Positions 23,384-30,591 of a stretch of 37,852 nt of DNA are shown in pieces. The notes below the pieces were generated by a model that was given only the letters and a program-made list of their open reading frames with translations, was not told the DNA's origin and ran no database searches. Numbering within the stretch: position 1 is the stretch's first letter; each line of letters begins with the position of its first letter. This stretch comes from a virus: positions 1-37,852 of the IMG/VR virus record IMGVR_UViG_3300012984_000005. One strand, written 5' to 3'. A program made the translations under genes and the position numbers.

Positions 23384-23815
23384 ATGAAAATCTCTATCTT
23401 ATCTGTGGGCGTATTCATCGGATTAGCTATTTTAGGCGTTCTATCCTTCAAGGGCACAGCCTATCATACTGCTGCGGCTCAAAATATTACCACTCGTGCA
23501 TTTACTACTGGATTCCAGCCAAATGCACAGCGTGATTGCATCGTTGGGTATAGTGTAGTAATTACTACGTCTTCTACGCTAGTTGCTGGAATGACAGGAC
23601 AGATTCTTTTGCAGGTATCGCCAGATAGTACTACTTGGACAACCATCATGTCAGCACAAAGTGGATTAGCAGCCGGCTTAGTGAATCCTGGAACAACGGG
23701 TAGCGTAACTGTGTTTGGCCTAATTAAGGCCAGGCAATGGTGTCGTATCATTACAAATAATATTGCTGGCTCCCCTGCATATAGCACACCTACAGGAACC
23801 GAATTGAGTATTTAA
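23384..23815 (+). CDS. Signal-anchored beta-rich protein, 143 aa
   Basis: N-terminal hydrophobic segment of about 20 residues (KISILSVGVFIGLAILGVLSF) then a likely beta-sandwich body (VGYSVVITTSSTLVAGMTGQILLQVSPDSTTWTTIM). It directly follows the signal-peptide fibre-like gene and precedes the membrane/lysis cassette. Together with its neighbour, it may be exported. No lipobox or Lys/Arg-rich n-region beyond MKIS was seen. Function unknown. Confidence 0.55.
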   Translation: MKISILSVGVFIGLAILGVLSFKGTAYHTAAAQNITTRAFTTGFQPNAQRDCIVGYSVVITTSSTLVAGMTGQILLQVSPDSTTWTTIMSAQSGLAAGLVNPGTTGSVTVFGLIKARQWCRIITNNIAGSPAYSTPTGTELSI

Positions 23816-23816
23816 C

Positions 23817-24080
23817 ATGGATTTCAAAGACTATCATTTTAGAATGATATTTTGGTTCCTGGTAGTTTTATCAGCAATTATATTGATATATGATTTTGGT
23901 ATTACATTTTTATCTATACCAGAGAAAAGTATTAGGTTTGCGGATGCGCATTCATCATCATTTACTAATATATTGATTGCCATAGTATCATTTTTCACAG
24001 GTGCCGCTGTTGGCACTATTTCTAAAAAGAAAACACAAACTGATGAAACTCAAAATCACAATGACACAGGCGTTATTTGA
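23817..24080 (+). CDS. Small membrane protein, 87 aa (lysis cassette)
   Basis: Two predicted transmembrane helices (MIFWFLVVLSAIILIYDFGIT; TNILIAIVSFFTGAAVGTI) and a hydrophilic, charged C-terminus (SKKKTQTDETQNHND). Small two-helix proteins next to a three-helix candidate holin could be an antiholin or second holin. It overlaps the next gene by 38 bases. No sequence family recognised. Confidence 0.6.
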   Translation: MDFKDYHFRMIFWFLVVLSAIILIYDFGITFLSIPEKSIRFADAHSSSFTNILIAIVSFFTGAAVGTISKKKTQTDETQNHNDTGVI

Positions 24081-24270
24081 AATCCTCATGGAAAATGTGA
24101 CGGATTCGCCTGTACCTTCCTTTGAAATAGGAAACAATTATGAGGTTACAATTTTGCCCGCTACGGAATCTTCTAATGAGGTAATAGAAAATTCAGCATC
24201 GAATGATGAGGCCGCTACTGATGGCGATGTAGATGTTGTTGGCGGAGGGACTAAACCACCACGCCCTTGA
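24043..24270 (+). CDS. Hypothetical protein, 75 aa, acidic
   Basis: A soluble acidic protein (ATESSNEVIENSASNDEAATDGDVDVVGG) that ends in PPRP. A GTG start at 24001 is open, but ATG 24043 gives a cleaner N-terminus (MKLKITMTQALFEIL). It overlaps genes on both sides. The location in the lysis cassette is the only hint of role. Confidence 0.45.
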   Translation: MKLKITMTQALFEILMENVTDSPVPSFEIGNNYEVTILPATESSNEVIENSASNDEAATDGDVDVVGGGTKPPRP

Positions 24271-24623
24271 TCACTAAAGACCATATACTAACTTTTTTGT
24301 TAGCCGTTGGCTTGCTGTCTTTCTGGGCGGCAAGCCAATTTTATGAATGGAAGCTTATATCTGGGGCTGGATATGATAGATTATATTCATTGGGCCTCCT
24401 TTATTGGGTATTCCGCCAACGATTTCAAGCCATATCGTTGTTTGATGCCATGATAGGTAATATTGCCGTTTGGCTATGCATATTCAACGTATATGATGAA
24501 TTTTTCAGTAAAACACCCGCTACACCCTACAAACCAGGGATTATTACTACTGTTGTGATTGTTACCTGCGTTTTTACATACTATCGCCAATGCAACAAAT
24601 CGAAGAAGGATTTAAAGAAATAG
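24267..24623 (+). CDS. Membrane protein, 118 aa (lysis cassette), TTG start
   Basis: Starts with TTG overlapping the previous stop (TTGA). Three hydrophobic stretches (HILTFLLAVGLLSFWAAS; LYSLGLLYWVF; MIGNIAVWLCIF and PGIITTVVIVTCVFTYY) indicate a multi-pass membrane protein with a basic tail (NKSKKDLKK). A role in the holin/antiholin group is possible. No family recognised. Its end overlaps the start of the candidate holin by 34 bases. Confidence 0.5.
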   Translation: MITKDHILTFLLAVGLLSFWAASQFYEWKLISGAGYDRLYSLGLLYWVFRQRFQAISLFDAMIGNIAVWLCIFNVYDEFFSKTPATPYKPGIITTVVIVTCVFTYYRQCNKSKKDLKK

Positions 24624-24919
24624 CAGCAAAATTAGTTTTATTTATTCCCGGCTTAGTTATTGGTGTGGCATTAAAAATGAGCCATATCAGTAAAAGAAAA
24701 AAATTGACAATGAAAATAGCATTGTATGAGATTCTTTTAGCCATGGGAGCCTTTTGGGTGGTCTGGTGGGGATGCGAACATTATCATGTAAATGATTTTG
24801 TCAAAGCATTGGCCGTATTCGGCGCTGGCCGGTTCGGAGATGTGATTATTCTTTATACATATAAAGCAATTGTATTGCTGGCTAAGTTTGCCTTTAATGA
24901 GATTAAAAAACAACAATAA
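24590..24919 (+). CDS. Putative holin, 109 aa
   Basis: Three transmembrane segments: AKLVLFIPGLVIGVALKM near residue 13, ILLAMGAFWVVWWG near 47, and FVKALAVFGAGRFGDVIILYTYKAIVLLA from 68 onward. The segment ALAVFGAGRFGDVIILY recalls the GRFGxxxL motif of Bacteroidota phage holins. Holins open the inner membrane at the end of infection. It lies 13 bases upstream of the putative spanin. No endolysin gene was found next to it. Confidence 0.55.
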   Translation: MQQIEEGFKEIAAKLVLFIPGLVIGVALKMSHISKRKKLTMKIALYEILLAMGAFWVVWWGCEHYHVNDFVKALAVFGAGRFGDVIILYTYKAIVLLAKFAFNEIKKQQ

Positions 24920-24932
24920 ACCAAAACCCGCT

Positions 24933-25472
24933 ATGTATAAAAACTTTAATTGGTCGGCATGCGCAATAATGTGTTTCATATTTTGTTGGCTTGCATGTCG
25001 CACAACGAAGCAGACGCCGGAGGAAAAGGCATATGAAGAACGTGCCGCCCGCATTAAGTTATTGGCAGATGCCAGGAAAATGTTTCCTTGTGATACTATT
25101 CATACTGAAACGGTTAAGATAGACACGGCCTTTTTATGGATGACGCGCCAGGATACCGTACGCGTTTCAGATAATGGCGATTCAATTTATTATATCGATA
25201 GGTATCACACCGTTGAAAAGGTGATCACCAAAACAAATATGGTGATCGATCAGGCTGCATTACAGATGGCACGCGATAGCATCGATAATCGAGGCTTTCT
25301 ACTGGATGCCGCCATAAAAGCGAATTCAATATGTGAACAAGATAAAACCACATTAAAGGCACAAATTTCCACTCTAAACACATATAAAGGGGTGATTATT
25401 GGAATGTCGATATTATTGGTTGTTTTGGGCGTGTATATCGCTTATAGGGCCATAAAAAATACTTACTCGTAG
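24933..25472 (+). CDS. Putative unimolecular spanin (u-spanin), 179 aa
   Basis: Has an N-terminal hydrophobic leader ending in a Cys (FCWLAC near residue 22) that looks like a lipoprotein signal, although the Leu at -2 and Trp at -3 make the lipobox imperfect. A long charged central helix (EEKAYEERAARIKLLADARKM; QAALQMARDSIDNRGFLLDAAIKAN) follows, then one C-terminal transmembrane segment (GVIIGMSILLVVLGVYIAY). Outer-membrane lipid anchor, periplasmic link and inner-membrane helix in one chain is the plan of u-spanins such as T1 gp11. These disrupt the outer membrane after holin action. An in-frame start at 24870 would lie inside the holin gene. Confidence 0.55.
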   Translation: MYKNFNWSACAIMCFIFCWLACRTTKQTPEEKAYEERAARIKLLADARKMFPCDTIHTETVKIDTAFLWMTRQDTVRVSDNGDSIYYIDRYHTVEKVITKTNMVIDQAALQMARDSIDNRGFLLDAAIKANSICEQDKTTLKAQISTLNTYKGVIIGMSILLVVLGVYIAYRAIKNTYS

Positions 25473-25496
25473 CGGGGTATGGTGAATATAGTGTGT

Positions 25497-25525
25497 AGAG
25501 GGTGGTATTCTTGCCACTCTCTTTC
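25497..25525 (+). terminator. Intrinsic terminator after lysis cassette (first)
   Basis: GAGGGTGG at 25498-25505 pairs with CCACTCTC at 25514-25521 (one G-U) across TATTCTTG and is followed by TTTCC. First of two terminators in tandem. Confidence 0.75.
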
Positions 25526-25561
25526 CTGTCAAATCATAAGTTTTACATTGAGTGATGAACT

Positions 25562-25590
25562 GTCCCGGGTGTTTACCTGGGACTTTTTAT
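25562..25590 (+). terminator. Intrinsic terminator after lysis cassette (second)
   Basis: GTCCCGGGT at 25562-25570 pairs with ACCTGGGAC at 25575-25583 (one G-U) across GTTT and is followed by TTTTTATT. A closely similar hairpin recurs at 34805. A -7-like TACATTGA sits upstream at 25544. Confidence 0.85.
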
Positions 25591-25600
25591 TAAAATAAAT

Positions 25601-25631
25601 TTTGTTGGTAGCAAAATTGTCTGTAACATTG
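25601..25631 (+). promoter_or_regulatory. Promoter, GGTATCAAA family (copy 3)
   Basis: TTTG at 25601-25604, a 19-base spacer, and TAACATTG at 25624-25631. The spacer contains GGTAGCAAA (one change from consensus) followed by TTGTCTG. It drives the block of small genes beginning at 25652. Confidence 0.75.
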
Positions 25632-25651
25632 TATTACAAAACACGAATCAA

Positions 25652-26143
25652 ATGGACAACAATGCATTTAGCAATGAACAAGTACTGAATCATGTAATAA
25701 AGAACACAATATATGTCGGGGCAATAAGAAAAGGCAGGCCAACATTTCTACTTAATGACTATGATCTTCGCGAATACATGAGAATGAAAATAGAAAATAT
25801 ATTGCCAATTGGATGGAAGGCAATACATGATAGGGTATCTGACGGATATAATGAACACGATTGCGTTTCGCTAATAGAAGTCAATATCAAGTCAGATGAT
25901 CCCGTGTCTACAAAAATATTCGCATTAGAAAATGCGCTAAATATTCTTCATTTAAATACGCCATTTGGTGGTTTTATAATGGATGGATTTATAGAAGTGC
26001 CTTTTGGTGCAATTGGGCCTAATGAAAAGTCATATAATATGATTCGATCTATATTCCCTCCATCATGGAATATAAAGATTGGCGCTAATTCAGCGAATAC
26101 CGAATGGAAGTCCATAATAATTTCATCCTCTCAATTTGAATAA
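25652..26143 (+). CDS. Hypothetical protein, 163 aa
   Basis: First gene behind promoter copy 3. A soluble alpha-beta protein (NTIYVGAIRKGRPTFLLNDYDLREYMRMKI; VSTKIFALENALNILHLNTPFGGFIMDGFI; PPSWNIKIGANSANTEW). No family recognised. Its leading position suggests an early accessory or takeover role, but that is inference. The ATG at 25652 lies about 20 bases after the -7 element. Confidence 0.58.
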   Translation: MDNNAFSNEQVLNHVIKNTIYVGAIRKGRPTFLLNDYDLREYMRMKIENILPIGWKAIHDRVSDGYNEHDCVSLIEVNIKSDDPVSTKIFALENALNILHLNTPFGGFIMDGFIEVPFGAIGPNEKSYNMIRSIFPPSWNIKIGANSANTEWKSIIISSSQFE

Positions 26144-26144
26144 A

Positions 26145-26291
26145 ATGTACACACTTATACAAATTATCGCAATCTCAATACTCCCCTTATCCATGATTTT
26201 AACAGGTATTAAAAATGGGGGCTGGCATGATCTATATAGCCAGTTTAAAAACAGCGTGAATGAACATAGAAAAAATGAAACAGTACATTAA
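26145..26291 (+). CDS. Small membrane protein, 48 aa
   Basis: A 48-codon frame with an N-terminal hydrophobic helix (YTLIQIIAISILPLSMILTGI) and a polar tail. Its ATG follows the previous stop by one base, and its 3' part overlaps the next gene at 26260, typical for compact phage operons. Small single-helix membrane proteins in early phage regions often affect host envelope functions, but no specific role can be given. Confidence 0.42.
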   Translation: MYTLIQIIAISILPLSMILTGIKNGGWHDLYSQFKNSVNEHRKNETVH

Positions 26292-26469
26292 AATGCATTC
26301 TTTTTTTCCTGCATTTGTACAAGGGATTAAATATTCTTCATATACCAGACATAAGTTACGCGGCACTGATAGCCACAACAATAAGGTAGGATTTACGAAG
26401 AAGGAGGAAATCGAAATCAAAGATGGGATTACTAAATTTCTGAAGGAAATAGGGTATTTTAATAATTAA
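26260..26469 (+). CDS. Hypothetical protein, 69 aa
   Basis: A basic protein (SSYTRHKLRGTDSHNNKVGFTKKEEIEIKDGITKFLKEIGYF) with no hydrophobic segment. Starts inside the small membrane protein gene (32-base overlap). A second in-frame ATG at 26275 is also possible. No family recognised. Confidence 0.45.
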   Translation: MNIEKMKQYIKMHSFFPAFVQGIKYSSYTRHKLRGTDSHNNKVGFTKKEEIEIKDGITKFLKEIGYFNN

Positions 26470-26480
26470 AACATAGCAAC

Positions 26481-26735
26481 ATGTACCTAACAGTTTGTTT
26501 TGAATCTGACAATGGAAAACAGGTTGAGGCTGAAATCTGCCTCGATCGAGAAGATTATTGCTTCGAACTCGAAGAATTATCAATTGACGGGACTGCATAT
26601 CCAGTAAGGGAAATGCCATTTACTAGACGCCACTTGATATGTAAAATCATAGAAGAGAATGTAGACATTCCTGCAAGAGTGTCAGAGGAATTGGAGAATA
26701 GAAGGGAGCAATATGAATTATCTTTCAACGACTAA
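26481..26735 (+). CDS. Hypothetical protein, 84 aa
   Basis: An acidic alpha-beta protein (MYLTVCFESDNGKQVEAEICLDREDYCFELEELSIDG) ending in a charged helix (VSEELENRREQYELSF). No family recognised. ATG 26481 follows the previous stop by 11 bases. It overlaps the next gene by 23 bases. Confidence 0.5.
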   Translation: MYLTVCFESDNGKQVEAEICLDREDYCFELEELSIDGTAYPVREMPFTRRHLICKIIEENVDIPARVSEELENRREQYELSFND

Positions 26736-26922
26736 ACTTTTTATCATGTATTCGATGTATATCATATTTGGCGCTTTATGGACTGCATCATTCATATTTA
26801 TATGGTTGATCTTAAAAAGAGATATTATAAGTCAATATAAACATGAAAAGAACTCAAATGAAAAGACTATTTATCCGATTAATGGGTCGGTTAAAATCAT
26901 TACAAAAGATCAAAGAAACTGA
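26713..26922 (+). CDS. Small membrane protein, 69 aa
   Basis: One predicted transmembrane helix (MYSMYIIFGALWTASFIFIWLIL) followed by a basic, hydrophilic tail (KRDIISQYKHEKNSNEKTI). Probably inner membrane with cytoplasmic C-terminus by the positive-inside rule. Third of four small membrane proteins between 26145 and 27255. Function unknown. Confidence 0.5.
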   Translation: MNYLSTTKLFIMYSMYIIFGALWTASFIFIWLILKRDIISQYKHEKNSNEKTIYPINGSVKIITKDQRN

Positions 26923-26950
26923 TTACCACCTATTTATTTAAATAAAAAAC

Positions 26951-27145
26951 ATGCAAGAAAAATTATTATATGTCGCAATATGTGTTTGTATGATCATGGT
27001 ATGGTCTGTATTTGTATATGGCCTAATATCGACTTTTAATGAAAAAGGATTGTGTGTTGGCGTTTATTTCTTTGCACTTTTTTGTATTATATTGGGATTG
27101 GGATTTTCAGCATTCCTTATAGAACTATATAAAAATATAAAATAA
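26951..27145 (+). CDS. Small membrane protein, 64 aa
   Basis: Two hydrophobic helices (LLYVAICVCMIMVWSVFVYGLI; GVYFFALFCIILGLGFSAFLI) connected by a short charged loop. Ends in a one-base overlap with the next small membrane gene. No family recognised. Confidence 0.5.
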   Translation: MQEKLLYVAICVCMIMVWSVFVYGLISTFNEKGLCVGVYFFALFCIILGLGFSAFLIELYKNIK

Positions 27146-27255
27146 TGACATTTTTATCCCATAAAAAAGCTACCAGATATTATTATGCTGGCATAGCGTT
27201 CACCATTTCACTAACCGCGCTGACAATATGGGCAGCCTCAAAAGCAAGATTATGA
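27145..27255 (+). CDS. Small membrane protein, 36 aa
   Basis: A 36-codon frame whose ATG overlaps the preceding TAA and whose TGA is embedded in the ATGA start of the next gene. It has a basic start (SHKKATRYYY) and one hydrophobic helix (AGIAFTISLTALTIWAA). Coupling on both sides argues that it is translated. Confidence 0.42.
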   Translation: MTFLSHKKATRYYYAGIAFTISLTALTIWAASKARL

Positions 27256-27578
27256 AATTAAAAGATCACTCATTAGACCGCCTCTCATTTATTGAGATTG
27301 ACGTAGAATCATTAGACAAAATGGGGATAGACCGGAATATAAACTCATTGTGCGCTGCCCCTTCAGCAATATTCTATATGCATGGTTATGGGGAAAGAGG
27401 CGATATAACAGCAGCAGCATGGCATTCACATTTCAAGCACCTTATTCTTGCAATGCCTGGATTGGTTCAAGCGGCGGCAAAAATATGTGATGCGTGTAAC
27501 AAAAATAACTTAATTGAACTTATACCAGAATATGAGGCGCTTTGCGATGCGCTTGAACCATACAAAAATATTATATAG
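27252..27578 (+). CDS. Hypothetical protein, 108 aa
   Basis: A soluble protein beginning MKLKDHSLDRLSFIEIDVESL with helix-forming segments (AWHSHFKHLILAMPGLVQAAAKICDACNKNNLIELIPEYEALCDALEPY). Two CxxC-like pairs are not present, though several Cys occur. ATG 27252 overlaps the previous stop. An in-frame start at 27228 lies inside the neighbour and is less likely. No family recognised. A terminator follows. Confidence 0.52.
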   Translation: MKLKDHSLDRLSFIEIDVESLDKMGIDRNINSLCAAPSAIFYMHGYGERGDITAAAWHSHFKHLILAMPGLVQAAAKICDACNKNNLIELIPEYEALCDALEPYKNII

Positions 27579-27601
27579 TCTAAGTTAGGTTTCAATAAAC
27601 G

Positions 27602-27631
27602 GGCGGTTATTCTTGACCGCCTTCATTTTTA
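27602..27631 (+). terminator. Intrinsic terminator before recombination genes
   Basis: GGCGGT at 27602-27607 pairs with ACCGCC at 27616-27621 across TATTCTTG and leads into TTCATTTTTATT. The loop matches that of the hairpin at 25498. It abuts promoter copy 4, giving the same terminator-promoter unit as at 5659. Confidence 0.8.
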
Positions 27632-27663
27632 TTTGCTTGGTATCAAAAATGTCAGTACATTTA
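27632..27663 (+). promoter_or_regulatory. Promoter, GGTATCAAA family (copy 4)
   Basis: TTTG at 27632-27635, a 20-base spacer and TACATTTA at 27656-27663. The spacer contains GGTATCAAA at 27639-27647 and then AATGTCAG. It drives the recombination and small-gene operon beginning at 27696. Confidence 0.82.
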
Positions 27664-27695
27664 CAATGTTAATCACACAATAAAATTCTATAAAA

Positions 27696-28634
27696 ATGGA
27701 AGTAATAACACAAGGCAATGATTCATTGTCTCTGATCACTAAGGCAGAGATAGATATTCAAATATCTACAGCAAAGGCTTTCCCCAGGTCAACAAAGACG
27801 TTTCTTGATAAAGCAATGTCAATAGCCACAATAAGCGAAAACGTCGCTGAATCATGTTCATATGCACTTTCTCGTGGAGGAAAGACAATTGCTGGCCCAT
27901 CAGTGAGGCTTGCGGAGATAGTAGCATCGGCTTATGGGAATATAAGATATGGTGCTCGTATTATTGCAAATGATGGAAAAAAGATCACCGCGCAGGGTAT
28001 TTGCCATGATCTGGAAAGTAATACCTCAACTACGATTGAGGTTAGCCGGTCAATATTGCAGCATGAGTGGAAGGACAATAAAAAAACTGGTAATATGATT
28101 ACCATGAATGAAGACATGCAAATCATTACCGGGAATGCCGCATGCGCCATAGCGCTTAGGAATGCAATATTTAAGGTAATCCCTTCTGCCCTGGTTGATG
28201 ATATTTACCAAAAAACAAAACAGCTTGTTGCCGGGACAGAACAGACATTGCCGGCCAAAAGAGAAAAGGCTATTCAGCATTTGAAAGGAATGGGAGTGAA
28301 AGAATCTCAAATATGTGAGGCATTGGATATTAAGCGTGTAGAAGACATAGACCTTGAAAAGTTATCAATTTTACGCGGGATGGTATCAGCCATAAATAAT
28401 GGCGAATCAACCGTCAAGGAAATGTTTGACCCAGAGCCGGCAAATTGGAAGGAAGCCACAAAGAAAGAGCAATCAGAGGCATTTCAACGGACAATGAAAT
28501 TCATCGAAACAACTACTTTCGAAAATATACAGGAGCTTAGGAAATTTGTGTCCAACGTTCCTGTAGAACAATTTAAAGAAGGAGAAACAATCTTGTTTAA
28601 TGAGGCTGTACGCCTTAAAGAGCTTTCATTATAA
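27696..28634 (+). CDS. Putative single-strand annealing recombinase-type protein, 312 aa
   Basis: Contains ITKAEIDIQISTAKAFPRS, then GPSVRLAEIVASAYGNIRYGARII and KKITAQGICHDLES, and NAACAIALRNAIFKVIPSAL. I recall this pattern (G.S.RLAEI.A..YGN.R.G...  ...A.A..RNAIF..VP) from a widespread phage family often paired with an exonuclease gene. It has been linked, mainly by context, to RecT-like annealing. The C-terminal 100 residues form a second helical domain. The next gene is an exonuclease and starts at the stop of this gene, which supports a two-part recombination system. The biochemical role is not proven by the sequence. Confidence 0.55.
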   Translation: MEVITQGNDSLSLITKAEIDIQISTAKAFPRSTKTFLDKAMSIATISENVAESCSYALSRGGKTIAGPSVRLAEIVASAYGNIRYGARIIANDGKKITAQGICHDLESNTSTTIEVSRSILQHEWKDNKKTGNMITMNEDMQIITGNAACAIALRNAIFKVIPSALVDDIYQKTKQLVAGTEQTLPAKREKAIQHLKGMGVKESQICEALDIKRVEDIDLEKLSILRGMVSAINNGESTVKEMFDPEPANWKEATKKEQSEAFQRTMKFIETTTFENIQELRKFVSNVPVEQFKEGETILFNEAVRLKELSL

Positions 28635-29350
28635 TGGATTTCTCTAATCATAAATTTAGATGCCATTCATTATATCACTTGATGACAGGCGATCCAGGTA
28701 AACTATCTAAGGGCGCAATGATTCATTTAGTCGATGTTTATTCATCGACTAAATATAAGCGGTCGAAGGATATCAAAAGCAAGTATTTTGAAAAGGGATT
28801 GGCTGTTGAAGAGAAAAATATCAGCCTTTACAGTGAGTTTAAAGGCGAATTGTATTTCAAAAATACAGTCAAGTTAGAGAATGAATGGCTCATTGGTACG
28901 CCCGATATCAGGACAAATATATATGTCGGCATCAAAGCACCTAAATTTCTCCATAAACGAGTGATAGATGTGAAAAGTTCATGGGATGTACATACATTCA
29001 ATCGTCATTTATTGGACGAAAAGCCAGAACCAGTATACTTTTGGCAAGGACAAGGATATATGTTTTTGGATGATGCAGAGGACTATATATTGGCATATGG
29101 ATTAATCAATACTCCTGAATTTCTAATAGAAAAAGAAGTAAGAAGGCTAAAGTATGAACTGCCAGAAAGCCAATTAGAAGAAGCTGAGCAAGAGTTGAGG
29201 CGCACTATGATTTTTGACGACATCTCGATGAATGAACGTATTATTGAACAATATTTTAGAAGAGATGAAGTAGCAATAGCAGAGATAAAAGTAAAAGTAG
29301 AATTGGCAAGAGAATTTCTTAACCATTTAAATAAAAAACAATGCAAGTAG
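28634..29350 (+). CDS. PD-(D/E)XK exonuclease (recombination, Cas4/YqaJ/lambda-exo type)
   Basis: A 238-aa protein with the nuclease core LENEWLIGTPDIRTN and RVIDVKSSWDVHTFN: the Asp of GTPD and the Asp-x-Lys of DVK are the PD-(D/E)XK metal-binding residues. YFWQGQGYMFLDDAED matches the conserved Q..QY.h motif of phage recombination exonucleases. It is expected to make single-stranded tails for the annealing protein upstream; the two genes touch at the stop/start. The C-terminal part is charged and helical. Confidence 0.72.
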   Translation: MDFSNHKFRCHSLYHLMTGDPGKLSKGAMIHLVDVYSSTKYKRSKDIKSKYFEKGLAVEEKNISLYSEFKGELYFKNTVKLENEWLIGTPDIRTNIYVGIKAPKFLHKRVIDVKSSWDVHTFNRHLLDEKPEPVYFWQGQGYMFLDDAEDYILAYGLINTPEFLIEKEVRRLKYELPESQLEEAEQELRRTMIFDDISMNERIIEQYFRRDEVAIAEIKVKVELAREFLNHLNKKQCK

Positions 29351-29643
29351 GATCATTAGTTGAAGTAATATATCCAAGCGATGGCTACGCCTATGTATAT
29401 GGAGAGCCGCAACCATTGGCTGAACCTATTTCCGTAGGAGAAATATTAATAATATCTGATATTATACCGGGATTAGCAATTGATGGGAATACGGTTGAGA
29501 CTGTGATATTATCTGAAAAATGGCACAAAATACATCCTGTTATAGGGATAAGAGTTGGATATCAAAGAGGGTTTTTCCGTGAAATTCAACGGCCAATGGA
29601 AATAAACCTGGAATTAATCATCTCACAATCGCAAACTATCTAA
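29341..29643 (+). CDS. Small protein, tandem paralogue C (100 aa)
   Basis: Starts MQVGSLVEVIYP and ends GFFREIQRPMEINLELIISQSQTI. The following gene has the same start (GSLVE), the FRE(L/I)Q.PM segment and the SQSQT end, so they are paralogues that diverged in the middle. The alternating pattern suggests a small beta-barrel. Overlaps the exonuclease by ten bases. Function unknown. Confidence 0.55.
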   Translation: MQVGSLVEVIYPSDGYAYVYGEPQPLAEPISVGEILIISDIIPGLAIDGNTVETVILSEKWHKIHPVIGIRVGYQRGFFREIQRPMEINLELIISQSQTI

Positions 29644-29653
29644 ACACTAAAAA

Positions 29654-29953
29654 ATGACAGAGGGATCATTAGTTGAATGTTTAAACTCATTTAATTACTG
29701 GGAACTTTCCCCATGGGAAGAATATAAAAAACATACCGGATATGACGAAGGTTATGGCCCAAAATATAAAGAATTAAGTATTGTGGACGGAATTAAAATA
29801 GAGGCTGGGATAAAATACATCTCATTATTGGAATATCCAAAATTGGATCAATTTGGTGAGCGTGAATGGTATGATGCAAAGGCATTCCGAGAGCTTCAAC
29901 CACCAATGAAATTAGAGATCGCTTCTTTTGTTTCACAATCGCAGACCGTTTAA
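29654..29953 (+). CDS. Small protein, tandem paralogue D (99 aa)
   Basis: Paralogue of the preceding gene: GSLVE near the N-terminus, FRELQPPMKLEIASFVSQSQTV at the C-terminus. The middle (DEGYGPKYKELSIVDGIKIEAGIKYISLLEYP) is unrelated in sequence or too diverged to align. Ten bases separate the two genes. No family of known function recognised. Confidence 0.55.
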   Translation: MTEGSLVECLNSFNYWELSPWEEYKKHTGYDEGYGPKYKELSIVDGIKIEAGIKYISLLEYPKLDQFGEREWYDAKAFRELQPPMKLEIASFVSQSQTV

Positions 29954-29954
29954 C

Positions 29955-30233
29955 ATGAAATGGATTTTCAAACAAGATGAGCCAAGTGTGAGGTATATTG
30001 AATCCTTGTATCTGCCCTCTATGTGGTTTGACAAATGCGTATTGAAGCAACGCAAGAAATGGTGGGGATGGAAAACTACGGCATGGTGTTATTCATACAT
30101 ACTGGCACCTCAAGGAATGGATTACGTTATAACATGGCTTAATTGGTACGAGTCACATACAGCACCATCAAAAACAAACACACTACATAAATTAACTCAA
30201 AAAAATAACAATGATCACTCTAAAATCATTTGA
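29955..30233 (+). CDS. Hypothetical protein, 92 aa, Trp-rich
   Basis: A basic, Trp/Tyr-rich protein (WWGWKTTAWCYSYILAPQGMDYVITWLNWYES) with an Asn/Lys/His-rich tail. An in-frame ATG at 29928 lies inside the previous gene, so 29955, just after its stop, is preferred. The end overlaps the next gene by 23 bases. No family recognised. Confidence 0.5.
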   Translation: MKWIFKQDEPSVRYIESLYLPSMWFDKCVLKQRKKWWGWKTTAWCYSYILAPQGMDYVITWLNWYESHTAPSKTNTLHKLTQKNNNDHSKII

Positions 30234-30588
30234 TTTGGCACGTTGGAGGACAGGAGATGAGGTAATGTATCGCGATGGAAAAGAGATATTGGATATGCAT
30301 TATTATGAACATGATGGATTGATTTTCCCTATCCATGCATTGGCGTGGGATGGATCATTTACTAGCCATCTACCAAATGGCAGTTTTGACAAACGAGACA
30401 CAGAGCATCCACGCGATATTGTAATGAAACCGAAAAAGGTTAAATATTATTTTGCTTCATGGGATATTTCCCTGGAAAATACCCGAGGGACTAGCGGACT
30501 TTTTATCAATAAGCGTGTAGTTGAAGATTTTATAAAAGCAATCAGTTGCACAAATACATTAATTCACGAAATAGAAATTGAGGAATAA
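30211..30588 (+). CDS. Hypothetical protein, 125 aa
   Basis: A soluble protein with the pattern ALAWDGSFTSHLPNGSF and KKVKYYFASWDISLENTRGTSGLFINKRVVEDFI. The WxxDGxxxS..PNG segment resembles one common in small phage proteins of this kind, but no function is known. It is followed by a UUCG-loop terminator that closes the recombination operon. Confidence 0.5.
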   Translation: MITLKSFDLARWRTGDEVMYRDGKEILDMHYYEHDGLIFPIHALAWDGSFTSHLPNGSFDKRDTEHPRDIVMKPKKVKYYFASWDISLENTRGTSGLFINKRVVEDFIKAISCTNTLIHEIEIEE

Positions 30589-30591
30589 AAT

